Origin: Oscillospiraceae bacterium
GTDB lineage: Bacteria; Bacillota; Clostridia; Oscillospirales; Oscillospiraceae
Reading direction: 5' to 3'
DNA length: 5,511 nt
Assembly: GCA_904501855.1 (NCBI GenBank)
Contig: CAJGCI010000126.1
Span: 1-5,511 of the forward strand
Shown here: positions 4,446 through 5,511 of the stretch, piece after piece
Layout: each line of letters starts with the position of its first letter
How positions within the stretch are numbered: position 1 is the stretch's first letter
Program-made: the position numbers and the translations under genes
Notes under the pieces: model-generated
The model's database searches: none
Seen by the model: the letters and a program-made list of their open reading frames with translations, nothing else
Told to the model about the DNA's origin: nothing

Positions 4446-5511
4446 ATGGCAGAACATGTATTTACCGAAGGCGAGAAAAAATGCCTGGAGCAATACTGGA
4501 AAGAGTGCAGCAAGACCCCCCGGAAGAATCTGATGAAACTGGTGCGGAAGATCAACATGTTCAATCCCATGCCCAATGAGAAGAGCTGGGAATACATCTT
4601 CTTTGACCGGCAGCTGTCGGATGAGCAGGTGGATTTCCTGCTGAAGATGAAACTGAGAACGCTCTACTATATCGATGAGCTGGCGAAGCTGGAAGGAATG
4701 AGCGTGGAGAACACGGCAAAGATGGCGGATGATCTCTGCCATGTCGGGATCCTGGAATATCACACCGACGACAACGGCGTGGACCGGGTCCAGATGCCGG
4801 TCTTCGCACCCGGCGCCATGGAGAATGCCGTCATGACGAGAGCACAGACGGATGCCTTTCCCGAGATGGCACCGGCATTCCTGAACTATGTTCTGGATCT
4901 GCAGAAGAAGATCTCCTGGGCCGTTCCCATGGGCCAGGCGCTGATGCGCGCCATCCCCATCGAAGCGGCCATTCAGAATGAGCCGAAGCGCGTCAAATAC
5001 GAGGAGATCTCCTACTGGCTGGACAAGGCCGGGGAGAGCATCGGCGTGGCTCCCTGCGAGTGCCGCAAGCTCCGCGTCATGGCGGATGAGGGCACCGGGG
5101 ACCTGGAATGGGACTGCTGCATCAACCTGGGCAAATACGCCGAGGGCCTCATCCGCGTGGGTAAGGCCAGACGCATCACCCGCGCCGAGGCAGAGGAGAT
5201 CATTCAGGAAGCGGAGCGCCGGGGCTGCGTCCATCAGCTGTCCAACATCGACGGCCCGGACTTCTCCCTGTTTATCTGCAACTGCCGCTGGGATACCTGC
5301 ATGGCCCTGAAGACCAGCTGGTACACCCAGTCGCCCAACCTGTCCAAATCCAACTATCTGGCGGAAGTGGATCCCAAAAACTGCGTTGCCTGCGGCGGAT
5401 GCGTGGAAGTATGCCCCCAGAACGCGGTGAAACTGGGACAGAAGCTGTGCCAGAAGGATCCGGTGGAAGTCAGGAATACCGTGGTCCCCGACAACAAGCT
5501 GTTCTTCGGCA
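4446..5511 (+). CDS. Winged-helix/4Fe-4S ferredoxin-type protein, 5' part; probable N-terminus of an FAD-dependent oxidoreductase (cut by window end)
   Basis: The frame is open from an ATG at 4446, preceded by AGGAGG (4435-4440), to the last base, giving 355 residues without a stop. Residues about 55-125 look like a winged helix-turn-helix (LSDEQVDFLLKMKLRTLYYIDELAKLEG, then a wing-like 'ILEYHTDDNGVDRVQM'); here it may be structural and not DNA-binding. A cysteine cluster follows: CECR (204-207), CC (224-225), and C-N-C-R-W-D-T-C (278-285). One complete ferredoxin motif, C-x2-C-x2-C-x3-C-P, is at 313-324, with an extra Cys335. These should carry iron-sulfur clusters for electron transfer in the cytoplasm. 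From memory of clostridial relatives, such N-termini precede a GltD/DPYD-like FAD/NAD(P) oxidoreductase module, which would start just beyond the window. It is divergent from tetR and probably under its control. Confidence 0.88.
   Translation, partial: MAEHVFTEGEKKCLEQYWKECSKTPRKNLMKLVRKINMFNPMPNEKSWEYIFFDRQLSDEQVDFLLKMKLRTLYYIDELAKLEGMSVENTAKMADDLCHVGILEYHTDDNGVDRVQMPVFAPGAMENAVMTRAQTDAFPEMAPAFLNYVLDLQKKISWAVPMGQALMRAIPIEAAIQNEPKRVKYEEISYWLDKAGESIGVAPCECRKLRVMADEGTGDLEWDCCINLGKYAEGLIRVGKARRITRAEAEEIIQEAERRGCVHQLSNIDGPDFSLFICNCRWDTCMALKTSWYTQSPNLSKSNYLAEVDPKNCVACGGCVEVCPQNAVKLGQKLCQKDPVEVRNTVVPDNKLFFG

Noticed and set aside
4299..5234. Upstream extension of the tetR frame to a 494-codon ORF
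   Set aside because: The TetR domain begins at the ATG at 4298, which has its own ribosome site and promoter. The extension crosses the divergent control region and is antisense to the iron-sulfur gene.
1..5511. Search for tRNA, rRNA, CRISPR arrays, insertion sequences, toxin-antitoxin pairs and phage genes
   Set aside because: No cloverleaf, repeat-spacer series, transposase, terminal repeats or recognisable toxin or phage motif was seen by eye on either strand.

Overview
The window looks like a chromosomal segment of a gut-type Firmicute of class Clostridia, most likely Lachnospiraceae or a close relative. This rests on the strong AGGAGG-type ribosome sites before almost every gene, SigA-like promoters, a fairly high-GC coding style, and the gene families present. 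No rRNA, tRNA, CRISPR array, insertion sequence or phage gene was seen. The lineage is an inference from style, not from a marker gene.

Layout. (1) Bases 1-257: the 3' end of a plus-strand gene of unknown function, closed by an intrinsic terminator whose loop contains the stop codon. (2) Bases 255-2744: a probable five-gene plus-strand operon. It has its own promoter (255-283), then an 87-residue unknown protein, a PcaC-like carboxymuconolactone decarboxylase/cupin fusion, a 36-residue lipoprotein signal-peptide ORF that looks like the stump of a larger lipoprotein, a GNAT acetyltransferase starting at GTG, and an ICMT/PEMT-like membrane methyltransferase. A strong hairpin terminator ends it. 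(3) Bases 2745-3734: a single-gene unit with a near-consensus promoter and an operator-like palindrome at the -10/+1 region, encoding a membrane-anchored class I SAM methyltransferase. It ends in a hairpin shared with the convergent regulator gene. (4) Bases 3750-5511: a minus-strand TetR/AcrR regulator divergent from the 5' part of a cysteine-rich iron-sulfur protein. The 147-base gap holds both promoters and several palindromes.

How it fits together. The clearest regulatory module is the TetR/iron-sulfur pair. A near-perfect 15-base palindrome overlaps the -35 of the iron-sulfur gene, and a second palindrome covers the -10 of tetR, so the regulator probably controls itself and its neighbour. 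The iron-sulfur protein has a winged-helix-like N-terminal part, a cysteine cluster and one ferredoxin motif. It is cut by the window edge and, by family memory, probably continues into an FAD-dependent oxidoreductase. The five-gene operon combines a small-molecule enzyme (CMD/cupin), an acetyltransferase and a methyltransferase, with no obvious single pathway.

I do not see a clear novel defence, mobile or RNA system. The best leads are the truncated lipoprotein ORF, the composite palindrome around the methyltransferase promoter, and the tetR/iron-sulfur control region.
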